Origin: Pelagibacterales bacterium SAG-MED31
GTDB taxonomy: Bacteria > Pseudomonadota > Alphaproteobacteria > HIMB59 > GCA-002718135
Assembly: GCA_014653715.1 (NCBI GenBank)
Contig: JACWEB010000008.1
Coordinates: 1-37,127 of the forward strand
Reading direction: 5' to 3'
Length of the DNA stretch: 37,127 bases
This document shows positions 1 through 8,311 of this stretch, one piece after another; within the stretch, counting starts at the first letter, position 1, and every line of letters begins with the position of its first letter. Below the pieces are notes generated by a model. That model had not been told where the DNA came from and did not search any database. It saw only the letters and a program-made list of their open reading frames with translations. The translations under genes were made by a program, and so were the position numbers.

Positions 1-111
1 ATTGACAGAAGTTTGAAATCATCAATGTTTAAAAAACATATAAATTATAAATTAAAAAGCTGGGAAAAAATGCTACTAGAAATGAAAAAGTTTAATGAAG
101 AACGATCTTAA
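1..111 (+). CDS. C-terminal end of a sugar-nucleotide reductase (RmlD/SDR-like), partial
   Basis: An open frame runs from base 1 to a TAA at 109-111 and encodes the last 36 residues of a protein whose start lies outside the window. It reads IDRSLKSSMFKKH, then a lysine-rich stretch and SWEKMLLEMKKF. The pattern 'D-R-S-L-x-S-S-x-F' followed by 'SWEKM' resembles the C-terminus of dTDP-4-dehydrorhamnose reductase-like proteins. It overlaps the next gene by 17 bases, which fits an operon with the dehydratase and 2-epimerase that follow. In the V. cholerae O37 type pathway, an RmlD-like reductase works with these two enzymes to make UDP-N-acetyl-L-quinovosamine. The assignment rests on a short tail and on context. 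Confidence 0.5.
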   Translation: MDRSLKSSMFKKHINYKLKSWEKMLLEMKKFNEERS

Positions 112-1125
112 AAAGAAATTTTTAAATAAAACACTATTGATAACAGGAGGGACTGGCTCTTTTGGCCAAGCTCTTATTAAAAAGATTCCTTTTAATTTAT
201 TTAATGAAATTAGAGTGTTTAGTAGAGATGAAAGAAAACAAGACCAGATGAGGAATAAATTCTCTAATAAAAAAATTAAATTTTATATTGGAGACGTTCG
301 TGATAGTCAAAGTATCTTGGCAGCAACAAAAAATGTTGATTATGTTTTTCATGCAGCAGCATTGAAACAAGTACCTTCATGTGAATTTTACCCTTTAGAG
401 GCTGTAAAAACAAATATTATTGGATCAGATAATGTTATGAACGCCGTAATTAGTAATAACGTAAAAAAATGTGTTATATTAAGTACTGATAAGGCAGTAT
501 ATCCAATTAATGCAATGGGTATGACGAAGGGTTTAATGGAAAAGGTTATGATTTCCAAAACACTTGAATATAAAAAAAACGAAACAGTCATATGTGCGAC
601 TAGATATGGGAATGTTATGGCCTCAAGAGGATCCGTCATTCCTTTATTCATTGATCAAATTAAAAAGAATAAAAATTTAACAGTAACTAATCCAAAAATG
701 ACAAGATTCATGATGAATTTAGATGAGTCAATAGATCTGGTATTTAATGCTTTCCTTAATGGATTGCCAGGCGATATATTTGTTCCTAAAGCGCCTGCAA
801 GTAATATAATTAATATTGCAAAAGTTTTAAAAAAATATTTAATTCAAACTCTTCTATTATGAATATTGGCACACGCCATGGGGAAAAATTGTTTGAAACC
901 TTAATATCATCTGAGGAAATGATTTTTACTAAAGAGTCTAAAAATTATTTTAGAATTTTATCAGATAATAGGGATTTAAATTATAACAAATTTTTTAAAC
1001 AAGGGAGTGTTATTAAAGAAAATATGCTACCATACTCTTCTCATAGTACAAATCAATTAAACATGTTGCAATTGGAAAAGCTATTATTAAAATTAGAAAT
1101 AGTAAAAAATAATATTAATGATTAA
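95..1125 (+). pseudogene. UDP-GlcNAc 4,6-dehydratase/5-epimerase (FnlA/WbjB/CapE-like), split by a one-base frameshift
   Basis: Two frames, 95-862 and 859-1125, together make one protein of about 343 residues, the normal length of FnlA/WbjB/CapE. These enzymes convert UDP-GlcNAc to UDP-2-acetamido-2,6-dideoxy-4-keto-hexoses for surface polysaccharide. The first part has the Rossmann motif GGTGSFG (residues 18-24), STDKAV with Asp132, and NAMGMTK, the Met-x-x-x-Lys variant of the SDR catalytic pair typical of this family (Met141, Lys145). The second part carries the conserved GTRHGEKLFETL block. The break is at an A-run at 829-835 with 7 A; 8 A would restore a continuous frame (KKIFNSNSS, then GTRHGEK). 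This may be a sequencing indel, a real lesion or slippage. The flanking partner genes look intact, so I favour a functional gene or a very recent break. Confidence 0.8.
829..835 (+). other. Homopolymer frameshift site in the FnlA-like gene
   Basis: A run of seven A interrupts the reading frame; one further A joins the upstream and downstream frames into a full-length protein. Seen directly by reading both frames. The cause cannot be told from one sequence. Confidence 0.8.
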
Positions 1126-2257
1126 AATTATTACTGTCGTAGGTACTAGGCCTGAGATTATCAAACTTTCTAGAATAATTCCAAAATTAGATCAAAACTT
1201 TGAACATATTTTAGTTCATACAGGTCAAAATTATGACTATGAGTTGAATGAAATTTTTTTTGAAGAATTAAGTATAAAAAAACCTGATATTTATTTAAAT
1301 TGTGCAAGAAATACGCCTTCTAAAACTATTGGAAATATTTTAATAAAATTTGAAGAAGTATGTTTAAAAATTAAACCAAACGCTGTTCTAGTTTTGGGTG
1401 ATACAAACAGTTGCTTAGCTGTATTAGTCGCAAAAAAATTAAAAATTCCAATTTTTCATTTAGAGGCTGGAAATAGATGTTTTGACGAAAGAGTTCCAGA
1501 AGAAATTAATAGAAAAATCATAGATCATACTGCCGATATAAATTTAACATACACTGGCATCGCTAAAGAATATTTAATTAGAGAGGGAGTTGATCCATAT
1601 ACAGTTATTAAAGTGGGCAGTCCTATGAAAGAAGTAATCTCTTTTTACTCAAACATGGTAAAAAGCTCAAAAATATTAAAAAAAAATAAATTAATTAAAG
1701 ACAAGTATTTTTTAGTATCTTTTCATCGAGAAGAAAATGTAGAAAATTTAAATAATTTAAAAAAATTTGTAAAGATAATAGACTATCTAAGTTCATTTAA
1801 GAATATGCAAATTGTAATTTCCACTCATTTTAGAACAATGAAAAAAATTAATTTATTAAAAATTAAATTTCCAGAAAATGTTTTACTAAATAAACCTTTT
1901 AGTTTTACAGACTACTTAAAGTTGCAACTTAATTCATATATTATATTATCTGATAGTGGTACTATAACAGAGGAAGCTTCAATTTTAAATCTAAAAGCTA
2001 TTTCACTAAGATCATCGCATGAAAGACCAGAGGGATTAGAAGAAGGTACTGTTATATTTAATAGTCTAGATCTGGAGACTTTCAAACAATCTCTCAGGTA
2101 TCTTGGTGAAGAAAAAATTAATAAATCTAAAAATCGTATTATAAAAGATTATGACGTAGATAATGTATCTGATAAAGTAGTAAAAATAATATTTAGTTAC
2201 TTAGATTATGTAAATAATATTATTTTAAAAAAAGACAGATACATTGATGATGATTGA
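1118..2257 (+). CDS. UDP-N-acetylhexosamine 2-epimerase (WecB/FnlC/WbjD family)
   Basis: This 379-residue cytoplasmic enzyme belongs to the non-hydrolysing UDP-GlcNAc 2-epimerase family. Visible motifs, in order, are VVGTRPEIIK near the N-terminus, HTGQNYD, LEAGNRCFDERVPEEINR, SFHREENVEN, LSDSGTITEEAS and RSSHERPEG. The last blocks form the UDP-binding half. It overlaps the preceding dehydratase gene by 8 bases. With that dehydratase and the RmlD-like reductase it would complete synthesis of a UDP-N-acetyl-L-deoxyhexosamine, by family precedent L-FucNAc or L-QuiNAc; I cannot decide between them. A simple WecB role (UDP-ManNAc) is the alternative, but the FnlC-like HREEN motif and context favour the deoxyhexosamine pathway. 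Confidence 0.88.
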   Translation: MIKIITVVGTRPEIIKLSRIIPKLDQNFEHILVHTGQNYDYELNEIFFEELSIKKPDIYLNCARNTPSKTIGNILIKFEEVCLKIKPNAVLVLGDTNSCLAVLVAKKLKIPIFHLEAGNRCFDERVPEEINRKIIDHTADINLTYTGIAKEYLIREGVDPYTVIKVGSPMKEVISFYSNMVKSSKILKKNKLIKDKYFLVSFHREENVENLNNLKKFVKIIDYLSSFKNMQIVISTHFRTMKKINLLKIKFPENVLLNKPFSFTDYLKLQLNSYIILSDSGTITEEASILNLKAISLRSSHERPEGLEEGTVIFNSLDLETFKQSLRYLGEEKINKSKNRIIKDYDVDNVSDKVVKIIFSYLDYVNNIILKKDRYIDDD

Positions 2258-2903
2258 AATTATAGTTAAATCATTATTTAACTTTTATGGACTAATATTA
2301 TTTATATTAATATTAAATATTTTTAATTCACGATTAAAAGTTCTAAATTTATTTTTTATTTTTTTTTTTTTATTAATTTCAATTGTATATTTCCAAAATT
2401 TTATATTAAAAAAATTTAGTTACTTTTCAAATCAAATTGTTTCAATTGATGATAATAAAAAATATGATCTTCTTATTTTGGGTGGTAATGAAATAAAAAG
2501 AAACATGGTCGCCATAGATGTTCTAGATAAATATAATATTGGTAAAGTACTTTATGTTAATGACAAAAATCAATTAAATACTTTTTTTTTAAAAAATTTA
2601 GCTAAAAGAAAAAAAATAATAATTTCAGAAAAATCTAACTCAACTTATGAAGATATTAAGTTTTTAATTAAGAATTTAAATGATTTAAATGAAAATATAA
2701 TAATTATTACTGATGATTTTCATATCAACAGAGTATCTATGTTAGTATCAGAGATTAATAAAAATTTTTTTTATGCCCCAGTTAAAAATTATAATGATTT
2801 TGACCATAATAAGTTAATTGATTTCAATAGAGGAATATATTATTTAGAAATTATTATGAGAGAGATTGCATCAATAACCTTATATTATTTTAAATATATT
2901 TAA
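2244..2903 (+). CDS. Membrane-anchored DUF218 (YdcF/ElyC/SanA-like) protein
   Basis: The protein has 219 residues. The first 60 are very hydrophobic and form two likely membrane segments. The soluble part begins with YDLLILGG followed by an Arg, then has a Ser-rich SNSTYED segment, a run of Ile (NIIIITDDFH) and HINR. This order (hydrophobic strand plus GG, S-x-STYE, IIxTxxxHxxR) is the pattern of DUF218 proteins such as YdcF, SanA and ElyC, some of which affect envelope polysaccharide metabolism. It is shorter and more diverged than E. coli members. The start overlaps the epimerase gene by 14 bases, and three consecutive ATG codons make the exact start ambiguous by up to two residues. A role in polysaccharide assembly is inferred only from position. 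Confidence 0.55.
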   Translation: MMMIEIIVKSLFNFYGLILFILILNIFNSRLKVLNLFFIFFFLLISIVYFQNFILKKFSYFSNQIVSIDDNKKYDLLILGGNEIKRNMVAIDVLDKYNIGKVLYVNDKNQLNTFFLKNLAKRKKIIISEKSNSTYEDIKFLIKNLNDLNENIIIITDDFHINRVSMLVSEINKNFFYAPVKNYNDFDHNKLIDFNRGIYYLEIIMREIASITLYYFKYI

Positions 2904-2907
2904 TTTT

Positions 2908-3768
2908 ATGGATGATTCCTTTTACGAAAAAACGCTTAACTATAATTTTATCACTAAATTTTTGCATAAAAACAAAACAAAATCATTATTAAATTTTTTA
3001 AATAAATATTTTAAGAACAATAATGGTAAAGTTTGTAAAATTCTTGACATTGGTTGCGGACCTTCATCTATTTTTAGAGATATTCTATTAATAAATAAAA
3101 ATATAGAATATATGGGAATTGATATTAGAGAAGATTTCATTAAATTATCAAATGAAAGATATTCATCATATAAACAATTCAAATCTAAGCAAATAGATTG
3201 CGAAGATTTTTTATCAGAAAACAAAGACTTTGATATTGTTATTTCCTTTGACTCATTTGAGCACATACCCCTTCAGAAAAGAAATAATATTATTAATTTA
3301 ATATTCGAAACTAATTGTAAATATCTTTTTGTAAATGTGCCAAATGAACTAGGTCTAGCAATTTTAATTAAAAATTTAGGGAGTTTTTTAATGGGCTATA
3401 TTAGACATAAAGAGTATAGCTTAAGAGATACTATAAATGCTTTTTTTTATAGATTAGATAGCATTGAAACTCATTATGATGGACATAAAGGTTTTGATTG
3501 GCGAGTGTTGAATTATATACTTAAATATTATTTTGAAGTTAAAGTGATTACTTCTCCTTTTAAAATTATTCCAAAATTTTTATCACCTACTATTTTTTTT
3601 ATTTGTAGTAATAATTTAAATAAAAATATTGCTGAAAAAATAAAAAAAAATGCTTATTTTATGTCTAATAAATATTTTTTTGATTATGAAATTTGTTTAA
3701 AAGCTCTAGAAGATAATAATAATAATATAAATTTAGCCTTAAATTTTCTAAGAACTAAAAATAAATAA
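2908..3768 (+). CDS. Class I SAM-dependent methyltransferase
   Basis: The protein has 286 residues. The SAM-binding fold is shown by ILDIGCGPSS (motif I), YMGIDIRED (acidic end of strand 2) and DIVISFDSFEHIP (motif post I). A hydrophobic stretch NELGLAILIKNLGSFLMG follows, as in polysaccharide-cluster methyltransferases that sit near the membrane. It lies 4 bases after the DUF218 gene, and its stop is directly followed by the wecA start, so it is in the same transcript. The acceptor is unknown; a sugar or lipid-linked glycan is a guess from context. The last 35 residues, with a KALEDNNNNINLALNFL stretch, resemble a UBA-type three-helix segment, which is unusual for this family. Confidence 0.8.
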   Translation: MDDSFYEKTLNYNFITKFLHKNKTKSLLNFLNKYFKNNNGKVCKILDIGCGPSSIFRDILLINKNIEYMGIDIREDFIKLSNERYSSYKQFKSKQIDCEDFLSENKDFDIVISFDSFEHIPLQKRNNIINLIFETNCKYLFVNVPNELGLAILIKNLGSFLMGYIRHKEYSLRDTINAFFYRLDSIETHYDGHKGFDWRVLNYILKYYFEVKVITSPFKIIPKFLSPTIFFICSNNLNKNIAEKIKKNAYFMSNKYFFDYEICLKALEDNNNNINLALNFLRTKNK

Positions 3769-4794
3769 ATGGTTATTTTATTTTATAATTTATTATTTTT
3801 TATAATATTATTTTTTTTATTTTATAATATTGCCCCAAAGCTAAATTTAGTAGATCTTCCAAATTTTAGAAAAAAGCACAAAGGAGTTATTCCAGTTATA
3901 GGAGGTATTATTATATACATTAATATTTTCATACTAAGCTTTTTCTATGACAATTCTTTTTCTTTGAGTGTAATATTGTATACTTCAAGTTTGTTAATTT
4001 TATTGGGTGTAATTGATGATGCAATTGAATTGGGAGTTTTTTTTCGACTAATTGCTCAGTTAATATGCTGCTTAATTGTTATTGGATCAGGTCTAACCAT
4101 AGATCATGTTGGTGAATATTACTATTTTGGTAAAGTCTATTTAGAGCCTCTCTCTGTTATTTTTACAGTTTTTTGTGTATTGGGCCTAACGAATTCTTTT
4201 AATTTTATTGATGGTACAGACGGTTTATGTGCTGGCTTAGCAATCACATCTTTATTTTCGATACTTATTTTTTCTGTACTGCTAAAAACTAATATTGATT
4301 TTTATGATTTTAATTATCTATTTTTAATTACATTCACACTAATAATTTTCCTTTTTTTTAATTTAACTAGTTATTTTAAAATATTCTTAGGTGATGCAGG
4401 CAGTATGTTCTTAGGTTTTCTAATTTCTTTCATTCTAATTATGGTTACACAGGATGAAAAAGAAGTTTTAAATCCAATATTAACTATCTGGTGTGTGACT
4501 CTTCCTGTATTTGATATGATTTCAGTTGTTTTAAGAAGATTAATAAAAAAAATTAACCCTTTTAGGCCAGATCGTTCCCATCTTCATCATATATGTATTG
4601 AGGCTGGTTTTAGTACATTTAAGACTACTTTTTTAATTTTATTTTTATCTTTAATTTTAAATTTTATTGGATTTTATAGTTATTTATTTTTTGGAACCGA
4701 TGTTGCATTATTATTGTTTTTATCTTTGTTATTTATTTACGTATACGTAACTTATAGATTCTCAAAAAGGATCATTATTAATCAAAATTCTTAA
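3769..4794 (+). CDS. wecA: Undecaprenyl-phosphate GlcNAc-1-phosphate transferase (WecA/MraY superfamily)
   Basis: This 341-residue integral membrane protein with about ten hydrophobic segments transfers a HexNAc-1-phosphate from a UDP-sugar to undecaprenyl phosphate, the first membrane step of O-antigen, enterobacterial common antigen or capsule synthesis. Diagnostic motifs are NFIDGTDGL (catalytic Asp-rich loop), FLGDAGSMFLGF and the cytoplasmic PDRSHLHHI (His-rich loop typical of WecA/TagO-type enzymes rather than MraY). IPVIGG near residues 40-47 matches the conserved N-terminal loop. The start codon follows the previous stop with no gap. It is the last gene of the rightward polysaccharide operon, and its end overlaps the convergent gene by 17 bases. 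Confidence 0.9.
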   Translation: MVILFYNLLFFIILFFLFYNIAPKLNLVDLPNFRKKHKGVIPVIGGIIIYINIFILSFFYDNSFSLSVILYTSSLLILLGVIDDAIELGVFFRLIAQLICCLIVIGSGLTIDHVGEYYYFGKVYLEPLSVIFTVFCVLGLTNSFNFIDGTDGLCAGLAITSLFSILIFSVLLKTNIDFYDFNYLFLITFTLIIFLFFNLTSYFKIFLGDAGSMFLGFLISFILIMVTQDEKEVLNPILTIWCVTLPVFDMISVVLRRLIKKINPFRPDRSHLHHICIEAGFSTFKTTFLILFLSLILNFIGFYSYLFFGTDVALLLFLSLLFIYVYVTYRFSKRIIINQNS

Positions 4795-6028
4795 GAGCAG
4801 ATATTACCTTTTGAGCATCCTCTTTACTATTATAGTGTGTCATACTTAATCTTACTACCCCATCTTCTGTATCAATACCTAGGGCTTTTAGGCACCTCCA
4901 AGCATAGAAATTATCATTTCTAGTGGCTATATTATTTTTAATTAAGTAATCGCTAATCTCTTTTGAAGTTTTATATTTAGAAAAGAAGGAAATAGTAGGA
5001 GCTCTATTTTTATTAGAAATTTTATCTTTACCAATAAGACAGTATTTTTTCTCATTATTTAAATAGTTTAATAATTCATTTGCTATTTCTTCTTCATGAG
5101 ATGATATCAAAGAATTTACCTTTTCAATTTTTTGGTTAATTTCTAAATTTTCATTATGAAAATGATGATTATATAATTCTAGAAAATAATCATAAATTCC
5201 AATTAGAGAAACCAGCTCCTCATGATTAGGCCCCCCAGGATTTATTGTGTAAGGGTAATCATTTTCTAAAAATTGATGATTTTGATTAGGAAGTTTTTTT
5301 AATATGTTTTCTTTACCATATAAAAGAGCTAAATGTGGGCCATAGGTTTTATATAAACTAAAAGTATAAAAATCTACACCTAACTCTTTAACGTTTGGAA
5401 AACCATGAGGTGCATATGATACTCCATCTCCTATTACTATAGCATTTTTTTTATGTGCTAATTCTGAAATTTTTTTTAAGTCATTTACACTTCCAACTAT
5501 ATTAGAACAATGAGTTACAGCCACAATTTTAGTTTTCTCAGTCAGTAAATTTTCTAAATCATTAATATCTAGTTCTGCCGTATGAGGGTTTATTCTCCAT
5601 TCTTTTATAATTGCTCCAACTTCTGATAATCTTCTCCATGGGCTTATATTAGCTTCATGATCTTGATTTGTGACAATTACTTCATCACCTGGTTTTAATG
5701 AGTATTTTAGAGAATTTGATAAAACATATAAGTTTATTGACGTTGATCCGCCGATAATGATTTCTTTTATATTGGCATTTATCATTTTGGAAAAGTAATC
5801 AGTTGCTTTATCCATATTTGCACCAGCAATTTTAGACATTGGGTAAGCAGCATATGGTTGAACTTTGGTTGAAATCATAAATTCATTTAACTTATTAATT
5901 ACTTGTTGAGGCACATAACTTCCTCCAGCATTTTCAAAAAAAGACCATTTTTTGCACATTGGATCTTTAAATGCAGGAAATTGAGATTTAACAAAATTTA
6001 AGTCAAGTTTAGTGTTATTTATATTCAA
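4778..6028 (-). CDS. Class V aminotransferase-fold PLP enzyme (cysteine desulfurase-like)
   Basis: The protein has 416 residues and fold-type I PLP chemistry. The PLP Lys is Lys227 in FSLYKTYGPH; Asp201 in GDGVSYAPH should contact the pyridine nitrogen, and His124 in NQDHEAN stacks on the ring. The SLYKTYGPH and DGVSYAPH blocks are typical of the 'cysteine desulfurase-like' subfamily (TIGR01976), whose substrates are largely unknown, and not of housekeeping IscS/SufS. The start is TTG at 6026-6028, supported by AAGGAG (6035-6040 on the complement) about 7 bases upstream. It is divergent from an aldolase and aldehyde dehydrogenase, so a role in amine catabolism is plausible. No Fe-S genes are nearby. 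Confidence 0.8.
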   Translation of the reverse strand: MNINNTKLDLNFVKSQFPAFKDPMCKKWSFFENAGGSYVPQQVINKLNEFMISTKVQPYAAYPMSKIAGANMDKATDYFSKMINANIKEIIIGGSTSINLYVLSNSLKYSLKPGDEVIVTNQDHEANISPWRRLSEVGAIIKEWRINPHTAELDINDLENLLTEKTKIVAVTHCSNIVGSVNDLKKISELAHKKNAIVIGDGVSYAPHGFPNVKELGVDFYTFSLYKTYGPHLALLYGKENILKKLPNQNHQFLENDYPYTINPGGPNHEELVSLIGIYDYFLELYNHHFHNENLEINQKIEKVNSLISSHEEEIANELLNYLNNEKKYCLIGKDKISNKNRAPTISFFSKYKTSKEISDYLIKNNIATRNDNFYAWRCLKALGIDTEDGVVRLSMTHYNSKEDAQKVISALKNFD

Positions 6029-6034
6029 AAAAAA

Positions 6035-6040
6035 CTCCTT
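6035..6040 (-). promoter_or_regulatory. Shine-Dalgarno site supporting a TTG start
   Basis: The complement of 6035-6040 reads AAGGAG and lies about 7 bases before the TTG at 6026-6028. It fixes the start of the PLP enzyme on a rare codon. Several other genes here have no recognisable SD. Confidence 0.6.
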
Positions 6041-6071
6041 TTTTATTAAAATTTATTCTATACATTTTTAA

Positions 6072-6815
6072 ATGAAAATTAATAATATTTTTGATGATGA
6101 AGAACTGAAAAATAGAATTGATTTAGCTGCAGCATATCATTTAGCAAATATATATGGATTTAGTGATATAATATGGAATCATATTACTTGTAAAACATCA
6201 TCCAAGAAAGATACTTTTTTAATTAATAGATTTGGATTGATGTATGATGAAGTAACTGCGTCAAATCTTTTGGAAATTGATTTACAAGGTAATATTTTAA
6301 ATGGTGAGGGTGATATAAACTATACTGGTTTTGTTATACATGGTGCAATTCATAGAAGTAGAAAAGATATTAATTGTGTAATGCATTCTCATTCTAGATC
6401 AGGATTAGCAGTTTCTTGCTTGAAGAATGGATTAGAAATTTTAATTCAAGACTCTGCAATGTTTCACAAGAAAATAAGTTATCATGATTGGCAAGGCATG
6501 TCTACTAGTGCAGAAGAATGTGAAACAATTTCAAAAGATCTAGGCAATAATAATACTATGATTTTAAGAAATCATGGCCTTTTAACTGCTGGCAAATCAA
6601 TAAGTGAAGCATTTATGCTAATGTATTATCTTGATAGAGCATGTAAGGTTCAGCTTGACCTATTATCAATTAATAAAAATATCATAAAACCTTCTAATAA
6701 TTTATTAAAATTTGCAGATAGTCAGTATGAAGATCCAAAATATAAACTTGGAGAACATGAATGGCCCGCTCTAAAAAGGATGCTAAAAAAAAATAATAGT
6801 ATATACGATCAATAA
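6072..6815 (+). CDS. Class II aldolase/adducin family protein
   Basis: The protein has 247 residues. Metal-binding His residues are visible in CVMHSHSRS (His105, His107) and ILRNHGLLT (His168), as expected for the Zn-dependent class II aldolase (fuculose-phosphate aldolase) fold. The segment before them reads FVIHGAIHR; the catalytic Glu seen in true sugar-phosphate aldolases is not obvious there, which places it with the adducin-like aldolase relatives of unknown substrate. Its stop overlaps the start of the aldehyde dehydrogenase gene by one base, so the two are co-translated; an aldehyde product passed to that enzyme is a reasonable inference. No SD is visible before the ATG. Confidence 0.8.
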   Translation: MKINNIFDDEELKNRIDLAAAYHLANIYGFSDIIWNHITCKTSSKKDTFLINRFGLMYDEVTASNLLEIDLQGNILNGEGDINYTGFVIHGAIHRSRKDINCVMHSHSRSGLAVSCLKNGLEILIQDSAMFHKKISYHDWQGMSTSAEECETISKDLGNNNTMILRNHGLLTAGKSISEAFMLMYYLDRACKVQLDLLSINKNIIKPSNNLLKFADSQYEDPKYKLGEHEWPALKRMLKKNNSIYDQ

Positions 6816-8311
6816 TGATTTTTAATTATGAAAATATTAAAAAAATAAAATCAAGTTTAAGTTTTCCCTCACAATTATTCATTAATGGTAAATATCAAAA
6901 TTCAATTACTGAAAAATCTTTTGAGAACACTTCACCTATTGATGGTAATATAATAAATAAAATCAATTTTGCTCATCAAGATGATATAGATCTAGCAGTT
7001 TTAAAAGCTAGAGAAGCTTTCAATAATGGCTATTGGTTAAATTTATCACCTGCCGAAAGAAAAAAAGTACTTCTTAAATTTGCAACATTATTGGAAAGGG
7101 ACCGTCTTGAGTTATCACTTTTAGATACAATTGATATGGGCAAAACAATAAATGATACATACAATGCAGATTTGCCAACTAGTATTGATAATGTTGAATG
7201 GTATGCTGAAATCATTGATAAATTATTTGATGATATTTCTCCAAGCTCAAATGAATATATGGGCTTAATAACAAAAGAGCCAATAGGAGTAGTGGCGGCC
7301 ATTGTTCCTTGGAATTATCCTCTTTGGATGGCTGTTTGGAAAATTGCACCAGCTCTTATAACTGGTAATTCTGTTATATTAAAACCTGCTGAACAATCAC
7401 CCATGAGTGCTATTAAAATTGGAGCCATGCTATCAGAAGCGGGTTTACCAGATGGTGTTTTTTCTGTACTTCCCGGTGACGGACCAATTACAGGTAAATC
7501 ATTATGTCTTCATAATGATATTGACTGTGTTGCTTTTACCGGATCAGGTGAAGTTGGAAAATTAGTATTACAATATTCTGGTCAATCAAATATGAAAAGA
7601 GTGCAATTGGAATGTGGAGGTAAATCACCAAATATTGTTTTTGCAGATTGCCAAGATTTAGATGCAGCAGCTGAAGCTTCAGCATATGCAATTTTTGGAA
7701 ATCAAGGGGAGGTATGTTCTGCAGGATCTAGACTTATAGTGCAAAAAGAGATTGAAAATGATTTTGTTGAAAAAGTATATGAATTAAGTAAAAATATGCA
7801 ACCAGGCGATCCTTTTGATCCTAAATCATTTGCTGGAGCTATAGTAAATACTGAGCAGTTAGATAAAATTAATAAATATGTAAATATTGGCAAGAAAGAG
7901 GGAGCAAGTGTTCAGACCGGAGGAAATATCACTATGAAAGAGACGGGAGGTTGCTACTTTGAACCGACAATATTTAAAGATGTTAAGAATAATATGAGAA
8001 TTGCTCAAGAAGAAATTTTTGGTCCAGTTCTTACAACTTTGACCTTTTCAAGTTTTGAAGAAGCTATAACTATTGCTAATGATACTGAATATGGACTTGC
8101 AGCAGGTGTATGGACGAAGGATATTAATAAAGCCATTAAAGCATCTAGAGAAATTCGAGCAGGAACAGTTTATATAAATAATTATGAGGAAGGTGTTGAT
8201 TCAACAATACCACTTGGCGGATACAAACAATCTGGTATTGGTAGAGATAATGGCTATCAAGCTTTAGAAAATTACCTTCAAGTTAAATCTACATGGATAA
8301 AAATTACTTAA
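6815..8311 (+). CDS. NAD(P)-dependent aldehyde dehydrogenase (PuuC/betaine-aldehyde type)
   Basis: This 498-residue full-length ALDH has all catalytic elements: Asn167 in WNYP, Glu266 in QLECGGKSP, nucleophile Cys301 in GNQGEVCSAG, and FTGSGEVG at the cofactor site. The overall pattern is closest to E. coli PuuC and betaine aldehyde or 4-trimethylaminobutyraldehyde dehydrogenases. Between a class II aldolase and a gamma-butyrobetaine dioxygenase-family gene, plausible substrates are 4-trimethylaminobutyraldehyde (giving gamma-butyrobetaine) or betaine aldehyde from the choline-dehydrogenase-like enzyme at 14560. Sequence alone does not settle which. Its TAA shares TTAA with the stop of the convergent dioxygenase gene. 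Confidence 0.85.
   Translation: MIFNYENIKKIKSSLSFPSQLFINGKYQNSITEKSFENTSPIDGNIINKINFAHQDDIDLAVLKAREAFNNGYWLNLSPAERKKVLLKFATLLERDRLELSLLDTIDMGKTINDTYNADLPTSIDNVEWYAEIIDKLFDDISPSSNEYMGLITKEPIGVVAAIVPWNYPLWMAVWKIAPALITGNSVILKPAEQSPMSAIKIGAMLSEAGLPDGVFSVLPGDGPITGKSLCLHNDIDCVAFTGSGEVGKLVLQYSGQSNMKRVQLECGGKSPNIVFADCQDLDAAAEASAYAIFGNQGEVCSAGSRLIVQKEIENDFVEKVYELSKNMQPGDPFDPKSFAGAIVNTEQLDKINKYVNIGKKEGASVQTGGNITMKETGGCYFEPTIFKDVKNNMRIAQEEIFGPVLTTLTFSSFEEAITIANDTEYGLAAGVWTKDINKAIKASREIRAGTVYINNYEEGVDSTIPLGGYKQSGIGRDNGYQALENYLQVKSTWIKIT

Noticed and set aside
388-651. Open frame of 87 codons on the minus strand
   Set aside because: It lies fully inside the dehydratase gene on the opposite strand and shows no family motifs; a shadow frame in AT-rich DNA.
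4778-6028. Housekeeping cysteine desulfurase (SufS/IscS)
   Set aside because: The SLYKTYGPH and DGVSYAPH blocks belong to the TIGR01976-type subfamily, and no suf or isc genes are adjacent.
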